From: an uncultured Acetatifactor sp.
GTDB taxonomy: Bacteria; Bacillota; Clostridia; Lachnospirales; Lachnospiraceae
Direction: 5' to 3'
NCBI GenBank assembly: GCA_947625255.1
Contig: CANQNT010000025.1
Coordinates: 1 to 47,490 of the forward strand
DNA length: 47,490 nt
Shown: in pieces, positions 32,941-40,569 of the stretch
Numbering within the stretch: position 1 is the stretch's first letter
How the letters are laid out: every line of letters starts with the position of its first letter
Program-made: the position numbers and the translations under genes
Notes under the pieces: model-generated
What the model was told of the DNA's origin: nothing
Database searches by the model: none
Seen by the model: only the letters and a program-made list of their open reading frames with translations

Positions 32941-33522
32941 ATGATGAGAACAGGAAGCAGGAGCTCGGAGGGAAAGGTTGAAATCATTACGGGCATGTAT
33001 TTATTGCTGTTTTTGACAATCATTCTATCCGCTCAGATTCAGATGGGGTTCTTTATGACCGCGGGAACTTTTATGGAAGATGCTTTGGCTGCTTCCAATC
33101 TGGCATCAGCCGTAATCGATGTACAAGAATATGGTATCAGCCATACCTTGCAGATTGCCGTTCCGGACGACGCATATGCAATATATCGGGATGCGCTGAA
33201 AGTGAATCTTGGATTGGATGAGAACTGGGAGCATGGAAATAAAAGTCTGATCAGCGGCCCGATTACGATTCAGGAGTATGCAATTTACAATGTAAAGAAA
33301 CAGGATGTGACGATACATGTTTTTTCTGGTAACGGAGGCTATTCCGCCTGGATGGTAAAAGACGGTCTGGGGAAAGTGGAAACGCCTGACGGGACAATTG
33401 TAAAATCCACGTCCATATATAGCAGAATCAGTTTTCCCATAAAGGGGGTATTGGGGATGTCGGTGTACGCTGACAAAGAGAAGACGGTAGATATTGTCAG
33501 TAGTTTGCTAGGGGAGGAATAA
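32941..33522 (+). CDS. TadE-like minor pilin or pilus assembly protein
   Basis: ATG 32941 (or 32944) follows a GGGGGG run; the longer start at 32869 overlaps the preceding gene for no benefit. The 193-residue product has a basic leader ending RSSEG, a membrane helix (about 20-42, LLLFLTIILS) and an extracellular domain of about 150 residues. It resembles TadE/F pseudopilins in layout, but I see no clear family motif. It starts 31 nt after the preceding gene and ends 1 nt before the next. Confidence 0.6.
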   Translation: MMRTGSRSSEGKVEIITGMYLLLFLTIILSAQIQMGFFMTAGTFMEDALAASNLASAVIDVQEYGISHTLQIAVPDDAYAIYRDALKVNLGLDENWEHGNKSLISGPITIQEYAIYNVKKQDVTIHVFSGNGGYSAWMVKDGLGKVETPDGTIVKSTSIYSRISFPIKGVLGMSVYADKEKTVDIVSSLLGEE

Positions 33523-33523
33523 A

Positions 33524-34186
33524 ATGAAAAAGGAAAAGAAAAAAATCCTGCCGGGAGCTATATTTGCTTCTTTTGTAGCAGCAGTCGTCGTTTATTGTAT
33601 TTTGATCAATATTGAGGTCAATGCCTTGAGCGCTTATGAGAAGGGGAAAGTGTTGGCCGCCGGCAAGGAGATTCCGGGAGGGTTGATTATTTCTCGGGAA
33701 AATGTGGAAGAATATTTTTTGGAAGTGGAGATGGATAAGAGTCTCATTCCTGATGCCGCAATAACAGTCAGGGAGGAATTGCTGGATCGGATGGCAGTCG
33801 GTTCCATCGATAAGGGGGCAATTGTGACACAGGCTATGATGATGGCTATATCCGAGCTTCAGGGAGAAATGAGAGAACCTGTATTGGCTGGGTTTGTGGC
33901 GGACGATCTTTATCAGGTGGTAAGCGGAACCTTGCGCAGCGGGGATAGGATTCATATTTATACAGTGGATGAAATGACAGAGGAAGCAAATCTAACTTGG
34001 GAAAATGTATTTGTACGTGAGGTATTCAGCAATGCCGGAGAGGTGATTGCGCCGGAGGATTCGTCAACGGCGGCTCAGAGAGTTAATATTTTGATAGAGC
34101 GATCCAGTGTGGAAAAATTTTATTCCGAGCTTGCCAGAGGCTCTCTTCGCGTGGTAAAGGTACTGGACGCAGAAACATTTCAATGA
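33524..34186 (+). CDS. CpaB/RcpC-like pilus assembly protein (SAF domain)
   Basis: The 220-residue product has an N-terminal membrane helix (about 9-30) and then an SAF-like domain: VLAAGKEIPGGLIISRENVEEYF and ELLDRMAVGSIDKGAIVTQAMM are characteristic of CpaB/flagellar FlgA-type proteins. In diderms this family acts with the secretin. Here, in a monoderm, it probably interacts with the wall. It begins 1 nt after the previous stop. Confidence 0.75.
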   Translation: MKKEKKKILPGAIFASFVAAVVVYCILINIEVNALSAYEKGKVLAAGKEIPGGLIISRENVEEYFLEVEMDKSLIPDAAITVREELLDRMAVGSIDKGAIVTQAMMMAISELQGEMREPVLAGFVADDLYQVVSGTLRSGDRIHIYTVDEMTEEANLTWENVFVREVFSNAGEVIAPEDSSTAAQRVNILIERSSVEKFYSELARGSLRVVKVLDAETFQ

Positions 34187-34208
34187 TAATATAGGGGGCA
34201 TTGTAAAG

Positions 34209-35909
34209 ATGAGACGGAGCAGAGGCGATTTTCTATTTTTAGGGGCGGTTCTGGGGGTGCTTCTGGGCGGCTGTTTATTGACACTCAGGGTCTGTGCGGG
34301 CACTATTTATACCAGTCCATATGTGAGTTTGAGCCCGGATGGGAAAGCTTTTACGACGAATGGGGGAGATCAGAATATTCAGCAATATTCTTATGGTACG
34401 ATTTTGTCTACCGGTATTCAGTCTGTTACGAAGACTCTCGCTGCGGGTCAGCACTATTTTATGTATGCCCGCGTGAAAAATGTACCCATTGGATATTGGA
34501 AAGTGGAACACTCGAATGGGATCTGCTGTCATAGTGCATATCCGAAGGAGGGCGCCTCCTTTCATGGAGTTGGTTTTACGAGAAGCGCTTGTTTTCAACA
34601 ATATTTTTCCGGTTGGATGGCGTATTGCGCTGATTGCGGCGAGAGGTTAACGCCGATGCTGATATATATGAGTGCGCGGACGGCCGGGACGATTAGCTCA
34701 TTGGATATGGACATGGCATATTATTATTTGTGTCCTTTTTGCAGGAATCTGGAACAAGGAAGACAGTTGCCCGCTCATTACTGCAAAATGATTTCCTGGA
34801 ATCGGTATCAGGTTCAGTATCGCAGCAATGCAAATAGTGGAGTAAGCGGCAGTATGGAAAGTACCATCCATATGTATAACAATGGGAGTACATATGAGGG
34901 AGAAACCGTCAATGTTGAGAAGCAATTGCGAAAAAACGCTTATATAAGGGACGGATATGTGTTTTTGGGCTGGAATACCATGGCAGATGGTTCTGGTCAA
35001 AGCTTTTCGGATCAGCAGGAGATTTATAATCTCACACAAGAAAATTATGACGGAAGCGGAAGAGGCGTCGTGGTGCTTTATGCGCAGTGGGCAAAACAAG
35101 AAAGCACCTTACGGATTGATCCCGCAGGCGGAAGCTACCAGGGACATCGGGAAGTCAGTCAGATTCGGCAGACTTATGGCAGCAGCTATATGGTAAACGC
35201 CGATGCTCTAAAGGCGCCGGAGGGTTACACAATTATTTTTGACACGCAGGGGGGAAGCCTGGTGGAGCCGGTGAAGAGCCGGGTGACGTTTGATCAATGG
35301 GTTTTGAGCGTGCCCTTTTATGGAAAATTTTGGAATTCCGTGTACTATTTTGAGGGAAACGCGGGTGTTACCGATACCATTACGGCGTCTTACCTGAGAG
35401 AAGCGATTTTTCTCCCCGGGCCAGAAAGGCCGGGTTATCTGTTTGAAGGGTGGTATTATGATGCGGGTGGAACATCGTTCGCAGGAACGGAGGGGGATCC
35501 TCTGCTACCGGATCGAGATCTTGTTTTATACGCTAAATGGACAGATCAATTTGGGTTAAAAGCGGATGTAAAACGCATTCTGGAACCCCATGATCCCATA
35601 TTTCGTTGTGGAGAAAGCGGCGTCCTGTCATTCACGGTATTTGGATATGCTGATCGGGTAGAGGTACAGCTTCCAGAAGAATTGACTAGTAAAGACAGTC
35701 GTGTGCATACGGGGTTTCAATATCATGGAATAGGGCTGGAACATACGGAAGAAGTGGAGTTTATGGTTCCGCTATATACACCAATGGGAGAATATGAAAT
35801 TATCGTAACTGCCTACAAAGGAGAAAAGGTGTTGACGGAAATCCCCTTGATTTGGACATTGGGGGAAAGCGTAAGCGTCTTGGATGACATTCGGACAAGA
35901 TTGAGATAA
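34209..35909 (+). CDS. Secreted InlB B-repeat (Flg_new) protein of the pilus locus
   Basis: The 566-residue product has a signal-peptide-like start (basic, then about residues 8-28 hydrophobic) and no C-terminal anchor. The N-terminal half has a cysteine cluster with CADCGERL and CPFC, which could bind zinc or form disulfides. Two Listeria-Bacteroides repeats follow: YIRDGYVFLGWNTMADGSG (about 252-290) and GPERPGYLFEGWYYDAGG (about 405-445), then a beta-rich tail. It may be the adhesin or tip of the pilus or a wall guide. It starts 22 nt after the CpaB-like gene. Confidence 0.75.
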   Translation: MRRSRGDFLFLGAVLGVLLGGCLLTLRVCAGTIYTSPYVSLSPDGKAFTTNGGDQNIQQYSYGTILSTGIQSVTKTLAAGQHYFMYARVKNVPIGYWKVEHSNGICCHSAYPKEGASFHGVGFTRSACFQQYFSGWMAYCADCGERLTPMLIYMSARTAGTISSLDMDMAYYYLCPFCRNLEQGRQLPAHYCKMISWNRYQVQYRSNANSGVSGSMESTIHMYNNGSTYEGETVNVEKQLRKNAYIRDGYVFLGWNTMADGSGQSFSDQQEIYNLTQENYDGSGRGVVVLYAQWAKQESTLRIDPAGGSYQGHREVSQIRQTYGSSYMVNADALKAPEGYTIIFDTQGGSLVEPVKSRVTFDQWVLSVPFYGKFWNSVYYFEGNAGVTDTITASYLREAIFLPGPERPGYLFEGWYYDAGGTSFAGTEGDPLLPDRDLVLYAKWTDQFGLKADVKRILEPHDPIFRCGESGVLSFTVFGYADRVEVQLPEELTSKDSRVHTGFQYHGIGLEHTEEVEFMVPLYTPMGEYEIIVTAYKGEKVLTEIPLIWTLGESVSVLDDIRTRLR

Positions 35910-35942
35910 GGGATCTCGAAAAAAGAATAGGAGAGGTGTTCT

Positions 35943-36539
35943 ATGGCGGGACTATTTGGCATGGAAATCGCGCTGCTTACTTGTCTGTATCTTTTTCTCA
36001 TTGTAAAGTGTAATCCGGAATATCAATTATCCTTAGATGGAAGAACATGGGTGTTTATCGGAATCTGCAGCATAATTGGCGGTCTGGGAATCGCATGTTT
36101 TCTGGATCGTTGGGGATTAGGAGGGCAATTTTCCTGCGGCGCTTTGGCGGCTTATTTGCTGACGGCTTCCATCACTGATTTACAAACCTGTGAAGTGTAT
36201 GATTTTCTTCCGGCGCTCACTGCCATCATAGGGATTGGATTGTTTTGGTTATCACCCAAGGAAGAAAGTATGTTATCCCTTTTGCTTTATTTGGGGATAC
36301 AAATCCTATTATTCATGCGGATGTATGGTAAGGCGGATGGCTATGCCTTCCTGGTGTGCGCATTATTTGAAAGCAGATTCGGACATGGTCTATTGACGTA
36401 TTTGCTGCATATGGGGGCGGCGTTTTTGCTGTTAGGCATTGTTCAGGCGGTGAAAGGAAATATCAATAAAAACGGAAATCTACGCAAGCCAGTACCGTTT
36501 GTACCGTATATCGCGGTCACGGTTTGGTGGTTTTTGTAA
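35943..36539 (+). CDS. Divergent A24 prepilin peptidase-like protein
   Basis: The 198-residue product has about six hydrophobic helices. Two aspartates sit as expected for aspartic prepilin peptidases: ITDLQTCEVYDFLP (about 79-92) and YGKADGYAF (about 133-141). The second replaces the common GxGD by GKAD. It would cleave the pilin leaders encoded upstream and is the last gene of the Tad operon. The divergence from GxGD means activity is inferred, not shown. Confidence 0.68.
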   Translation: MAGLFGMEIALLTCLYLFLIVKCNPEYQLSLDGRTWVFIGICSIIGGLGIACFLDRWGLGGQFSCGALAAYLLTASITDLQTCEVYDFLPALTAIIGIGLFWLSPKEESMLSLLLYLGIQILLFMRMYGKADGYAFLVCALFESRFGHGLLTYLLHMGAAFLLLGIVQAVKGNINKNGNLRKPVPFVPYIAVTVWWFL

Positions 36540-36569
36540 GAAGATATTGGTCCTTGCGGAAGTTGATGG

Positions 36570-36598
36570 TTGAATAAAATGCTGTGCTATGGTACAAT
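36570..36598 (+). promoter_or_regulatory. hisC promoter
   Basis: TTGAAT (36570-36575), a 17-nt spacer and TACAAT (36593-36598) with an extended TGG at 36590-36592. The start near 36605 fits the ATG at 36644. Confidence 0.7.
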
Positions 36599-36643
36599 TT
36601 ATGGCGACAGTTTTTACCAGAATTTTTACAAGGAGAGCAAAAA

Positions 36644-37705
36644 ATGAGTTGGGAAGAGAATGTCAGAAAGGTTATTCCTTATGTGGCGGGAGAACAACCG
36701 AATCAACCTGGAATGATTAAGCTGAATACCAATGAATGTCCTTACCCTCCATCTCCGGAGGTCAAAAAAGCAATCTTAAGTCTGGAACCGGAAAAAATGC
36801 GGCTTTACCCTGATACGGACGCCGCGGAACTTACCAATGCGCTCGCGGAATACTATGGTTTGAAACCGGAGCAAGTATTTGTGGGAGTTGGCTCTGATGA
36901 TGTTCTGGCCATGGCTTTTTTAACTTTTTTTCATTCTGACAAGCCGATTTTATTCCCGGATGTGACTTATTCTTTTTATGATGTATGGGCCGATTTATAT
37001 CGGATTCCTTACCATAGGTGTGCTCTGGACGAAAATTGGCATATTTGTCCTCAAGATTACATGGCGGACAATGGAGGCGTGATTTTTCCGAATCCCAATG
37101 CCCCTACCGGCGTGGAAGAAAGTTTGGAGACAATAGAGCGGATTGTGTCAGCCAATCGCAACGTGGTGGTCATCGTGGATGAGGCGTATGTGGATTTCGG
37201 GGGACACAGTGCCTTGCCTTTGCTGGAAAAATACGATAATTTGCTGATTGTGCAGACCTTTTCCAAGTCGCGCGCCATGGCAGGAATGCGGATTGGCTTT
37301 GCCTTGGGAAATGAAAAGCTGATACGGTATTTAAGGGATGTGAAGTTTTCCACCAACTCTTATACGATGAATTATGCGTCACAGGTCATTGGTTTGGAGG
37401 CGTTAAAGGATGACGGGTATTTTCATACCATTACACAAAAAATTGTTGATACAAGAGAACGGGCAAAAGTTAAGTTCCGGGAATTGGGTTTTCGTTTTCC
37501 GGATTCCAAAACGAATTTTTTGTTCGTAACACATAAAGTCATGCCTGCAAGCCGGCTTTTTGCCGCGCTGCGGGAAAAAAACATCTATGTGAGATACTGG
37601 AATAAGCCGCGGATTGATAACTATTTGCGTGTCACCATCGGTACTGAAGATGAAATGAACCGCTTATTTGCTTTTTTAGAGCAATATCTGCAAAACAGGT
37701 CTTAA
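36644..37705 (+). CDS. hisC: Histidinol-phosphate aminotransferase
   Basis: ATG 36644 follows AAGGAGAG; the longer start lies in the promoter. The 353-residue fold-type I PLP enzyme converts imidazole-acetol phosphate and glutamate to histidinol phosphate. LNTNECPYPPSP, the FPNPNAPTG loop, VDEAYVDF and the PLP lysine in TFSKSRAMAGMRIG (about 225) are all typical. It is alone, away from other his genes. Action on other imidazole or aromatic keto acids is possible in such orphans. Confidence 0.92.
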   Translation: MSWEENVRKVIPYVAGEQPNQPGMIKLNTNECPYPPSPEVKKAILSLEPEKMRLYPDTDAAELTNALAEYYGLKPEQVFVGVGSDDVLAMAFLTFFHSDKPILFPDVTYSFYDVWADLYRIPYHRCALDENWHICPQDYMADNGGVIFPNPNAPTGVEESLETIERIVSANRNVVVIVDEAYVDFGGHSALPLLEKYDNLLIVQTFSKSRAMAGMRIGFALGNEKLIRYLRDVKFSTNSYTMNYASQVIGLEALKDDGYFHTITQKIVDTRERAKVKFRELGFRFPDSKTNFLFVTHKVMPASRLFAALREKNIYVRYWNKPRIDNYLRVTIGTEDEMNRLFAFLEQYLQNRS

Positions 37706-37722
37706 GAAATATGAGATGATAG

Positions 37723-37751
37723 TGGTAAATTGCAAAGAAAGCATTTATAAT
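37723..37751 (+). promoter_or_regulatory. Promoter of the DUF368 gene
   Basis: TGGTAA (37723-37728), a 17-nt spacer and a perfect TATAAT (37746-37751). The roughly 100-nt leader contains two short GC hairpins. Confidence 0.5.
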
Positions 37752-37859
37752 CTATAGTAAGGTTGAAAACAAGGGAGAGCGTTTTGCTCGACCGGTAGCA
37801 ACGGATGCCGCGTTATGCGTGCCATCTCTATGCAAATAAAATAGATGGGAGAAGAAGAC

Positions 37860-38705
37860 ATGGTAAAGAGTATCTTAAAAGGCATGGTGATCGGAATCGC
37901 CAATATTATTCCTGGAGTCAGCGGAGGCACGATGATGGTGTCTATGGGAATTTATGATAAACTGATTCACTGTATTACGCATCTGTTCAGCGAGTTTAAA
38001 AAGAGTGTGCTGTTTCTGCTTCCGATCGCGGTCGGTATGGGAATCGCGATTATTGCCAGTTCTTTTGGGCTGGAATACTTATTTGAAAATTTTCCCGTGC
38101 AGACGAATTTGCTGTTCGTGGGGCTGGTGATTGGAGGTCTGCCTGCAATTTGGAAAAATGTTAAAGGAAAAACGATTAAAATAGGCCATATTGTGGCATG
38201 TCTTGCTTTTTTTGCCTTAGTGGCAGGTCTGGCGATGGTGGGAGAAAAAGAAGGAGAAGCCGCAAGCATGGCATTTAATCTGATCAATGTGGTCAAGTTG
38301 TTTGTGGTAGGCATTATCGCGTCTGCAACCATGGTGATTCCGGGAGTCAGCGGTTCCATGATGCTTTTGTTGATGGGGTATTATAACCCGATTCTGACAA
38401 CGATCAATGATTTTATCCGCTCTCTGGTAGCTTTTGATATCAATGGCATTTTGACCGGATGCGGCGCGCTGATTCCTTTTGGAATCGGAGTCGTTGTGGG
38501 AATTTTCGCCATTGCAAAATTAGTGGAAATTATCTTTGATAAATTTCCTCTGTATGCGTACTGGGCGATCATCGGCCTGATCGTTGCATCCCCAGTAGCC
38601 ATTTTAGTCATGGGAACTTATCCGCGGATCAATGCATTCAGCGTAATAAGCGGCCTTGTCTGTCTGGCTGTGGGGTATGTAATCTCCACTAAGCTGGGAG
38701 AGTAA
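37860..38705 (+). CDS. DUF368 membrane protein (polyprenyl-phosphate translocase-related)
   Basis: ATG 37860 has GGGAG 8 nt upstream; ATG 37845 is possible but lacks a site. The 281-residue product has about eight membrane helices and the family repeats IPGVSGGTMMV near the start and IPGVSGSMMLL in the middle, a two-fold repeat. Recent work on DUF368 (PopT) proteins links them to undecaprenyl-phosphate recycling across the membrane. The role is therefore probably cell-wall lipid carrier recycling. Its stop codon starts a decanucleotide repeat. Confidence 0.88.
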   Translation: MVKSILKGMVIGIANIIPGVSGGTMMVSMGIYDKLIHCITHLFSEFKKSVLFLLPIAVGMGIAIIASSFGLEYLFENFPVQTNLLFVGLVIGGLPAIWKNVKGKTIKIGHIVACLAFFALVAGLAMVGEKEGEAASMAFNLINVVKLFVVGIIASATMVIPGVSGSMMLLLMGYYNPILTTINDFIRSLVAFDINGILTGCGALIPFGIGVVVGIFAIAKLVEIIFDKFPLYAYWAIIGLIVASPVAILVMGTYPRINAFSVISGLVCLAVGYVISTKLGE

Positions 38706-38763
38706 GTAAGAATGGTAAGTAAGAATGGGAGAATAAGTAAGAATAAGTAAGAATAAGTAAGAA
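38703..38763 (+). repeat. Five copies of a decanucleotide TAAGTAAGAA
   Basis: Perfect units begin at 38703, 38716, 38734, 38744 and 38754; the last three are in direct tandem. The first unit contains the DUF368 stop codon, so the array starts exactly at the end of the gene. Such simple repeats slip readily. Confidence 0.92.
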
Positions 38764-38808
38764 TTGTCGAAGATCGTGTATAATTCTATGATAAGAGGAT
38801 GAAGAGCA

Positions 38809-39672
38809 ATGGATGCTTACAAGGATTTTGCTTATGTCTATGATGAATTAATGGATGAGACGCCTTATCAATCATGGTGCGAAAGAATCGTGGGTCTGAT
38901 TGAAAGATACGGGGTGTCAAAGCCTGTCCGGCAGGCTCGAGGGAGTCTTGGACAGGAGGATGGAGCATCGGATAGGAAAGAGGTCCTTGGGGAGAAAGAG
39001 CTTCTTTTGCGGTCGGAGCGGGATCTGGTAGTGGATCTGGGCTGCGGAACGGGAACTCTTACGCAGCTTTTTTATGAAAAAGGTTATGATATGATTGGCG
39101 TGGACAGTTCGGAGGAAATGCTGGACGTGGCCATGCAGAAAAGGGATCGTTCGGGGGCCGAAATTTTATATTTATTGCAGGATATGAGAGAGTTAGAGCT
39201 TTACAGCACGGTTGGAACGGTTATCAGTGTTTGCGATTCCTTAAATTATATTTTAGAGGAGGAAGAATTACTCCAGGTTTTCCGGTTAGTGGAGAATTAT
39301 CTTTACCCCGGTGGGATATTCGTATTTGATTTCAATACGGTTTATAAATATGAGGAAGTGATCGGAAATGCGACGATTGCGGAGAACCGGGAGGACTGCA
39401 GCTTTATCTGGGAGAATTATTATTATCCGGAAGAAACTCTGAATGAGTATGATCTTACAGTGTTCGTGCATGAGGATGGCGCCTTGTTTCGTAGGTTTAC
39501 CGAGACACATCTGCAAAGGGGCTATCTTGTAGACCAGGTTTTGACCCTGATAGAAAAAGCCGGGCTTGAGGTGGTGCTGGTTAGAGATTCTGATACGGAT
39601 AAAGAGGTTTCGGAAACGACAGAGCGGGCGTATGTAGTGGCAAAGGAGCATAGGAAGAAAGAAAATGTCTGA
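38809..39672 (+). CDS. SAM-dependent class I methyltransferase
   Basis: The 287-residue product starts with MDAYKDFAYVYDELMDETPYQSW, a common start of this family in Firmicutes, and has the SAM-binding VVDLGCGTGTLTQLF (motif I, about 66-81) and GVDSSEEML (motif II). About 30 charged, low-complexity residues (roughly 43-65) are inserted before motif I where relatives usually run directly into it. The substrate is unknown. The stop overlaps the start of hslO by 8 nt, suggesting coupling. A TATAAT lies 26 nt upstream with a poor -35. Confidence 0.85.
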   Translation: MDAYKDFAYVYDELMDETPYQSWCERIVGLIERYGVSKPVRQARGSLGQEDGASDRKEVLGEKELLLRSERDLVVDLGCGTGTLTQLFYEKGYDMIGVDSSEEMLDVAMQKRDRSGAEILYLLQDMRELELYSTVGTVISVCDSLNYILEEEELLQVFRLVENYLYPGGIFVFDFNTVYKYEEVIGNATIAENREDCSFIWENYYYPEETLNEYDLTVFVHEDGALFRRFTETHLQRGYLVDQVLTLIEKAGLEVVLVRDSDTDKEVSETTERAYVVAKEHRKKENV

Positions 39673-40549
39673 TTATTTGATTAGGGCAACGGCAGCCGGT
39701 GAGCAGATCAGGGCTTTTGCCTGCATAACAAAGGAAATTGTAGAAACTGCCAGAAAGGCTCATAATACGAGCCCTGTTGTGACTGCCGCCCTGGGTCGGC
39801 TGCTTACGGCGGGAACCATGATGGGCGTTATGTTGAAAGGGGAAAAGGATCTTTTGACGCTGCAGGTTCAAGGGGACGGACCGATGAAAGGGATGACGGT
39901 AACCGCGGATTCTAAGGGGAATGTAAAAGGCTACGCAAATGTGCCGGATGTGATTTTACCGGCAAATGATAAAAGAAAGCTGGATGTCTCCGGAGCTGTG
40001 GGGAAAGGTTATTTGAGTGTGATCAAGGATATGGGGATGAAAGAACCTTATGTCGGGCAAACCATGCTTCAGACCGGGGAAATTGCGGAGGATTTGACTT
40101 ATTATTTCGCTTCATCCGAGCAGGTGCCTTCTTCCGTTGGATTGGGAGTACTGATGGACAGGAGCAATGTTGTAAAATGTGCGGGCGGCTTTATCATACA
40201 GCTGATGCCCTTTGCGGAAGAGGCCACGATTGAGAGGTTGGAGCGAAACCTGGGGCGGATAAATTCCGTCACGGAGATTTTAGATGGGGGGAGAACACCG
40301 GAAGATTTACTTCAGATTTTATTAGATGGTTTCGATATAAAGTTTATGGACAAGCAAGAAATTCAGTTTTCCTGTAATTGCAGTAAAGAGCGGGTAGCGA
40401 AAGCGCTGATCAGTGTTGGCAGGAAAGAACTCAAAGAAATGATAGATGATGGCGAAGAGATTGAGGTAAATTGTCATTTCTGTAATCAGAATTATAAATT
40501 CAGTGTCGCGGAACTGAAAGAAATGTATCAGAAAGCGACACGTGCATAG
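39665..40549 (+). CDS. hslO: Redox-regulated chaperone Hsp33
   Basis: The 294-residue product opens with SDYLIRATAAGEQIRAFA and ends with the redox zinc centre CNCSKERV...CHFCNQNYKF (CxC and CxxC, about 238-273). Under oxidative stress the zinc is lost and the protein becomes a holdase that prevents aggregation. Length and order of domains are standard. It overlaps the methyltransferase gene by 8 nt and is followed by nadE after 20 nt. Confidence 0.96.
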   Translation: MSDYLIRATAAGEQIRAFACITKEIVETARKAHNTSPVVTAALGRLLTAGTMMGVMLKGEKDLLTLQVQGDGPMKGMTVTADSKGNVKGYANVPDVILPANDKRKLDVSGAVGKGYLSVIKDMGMKEPYVGQTMLQTGEIAEDLTYYFASSEQVPSSVGLGVLMDRSNVVKCAGGFIIQLMPFAEEATIERLERNLGRINSVTEILDGGRTPEDLLQILLDGFDIKFMDKQEIQFSCNCSKERVAKALISVGRKELKEMIDDGEEIEVNCHFCNQNYKFSVAELKEMYQKATRA

Positions 40550-40569
40550 AGTGAGAATGGGAGCGGAAT

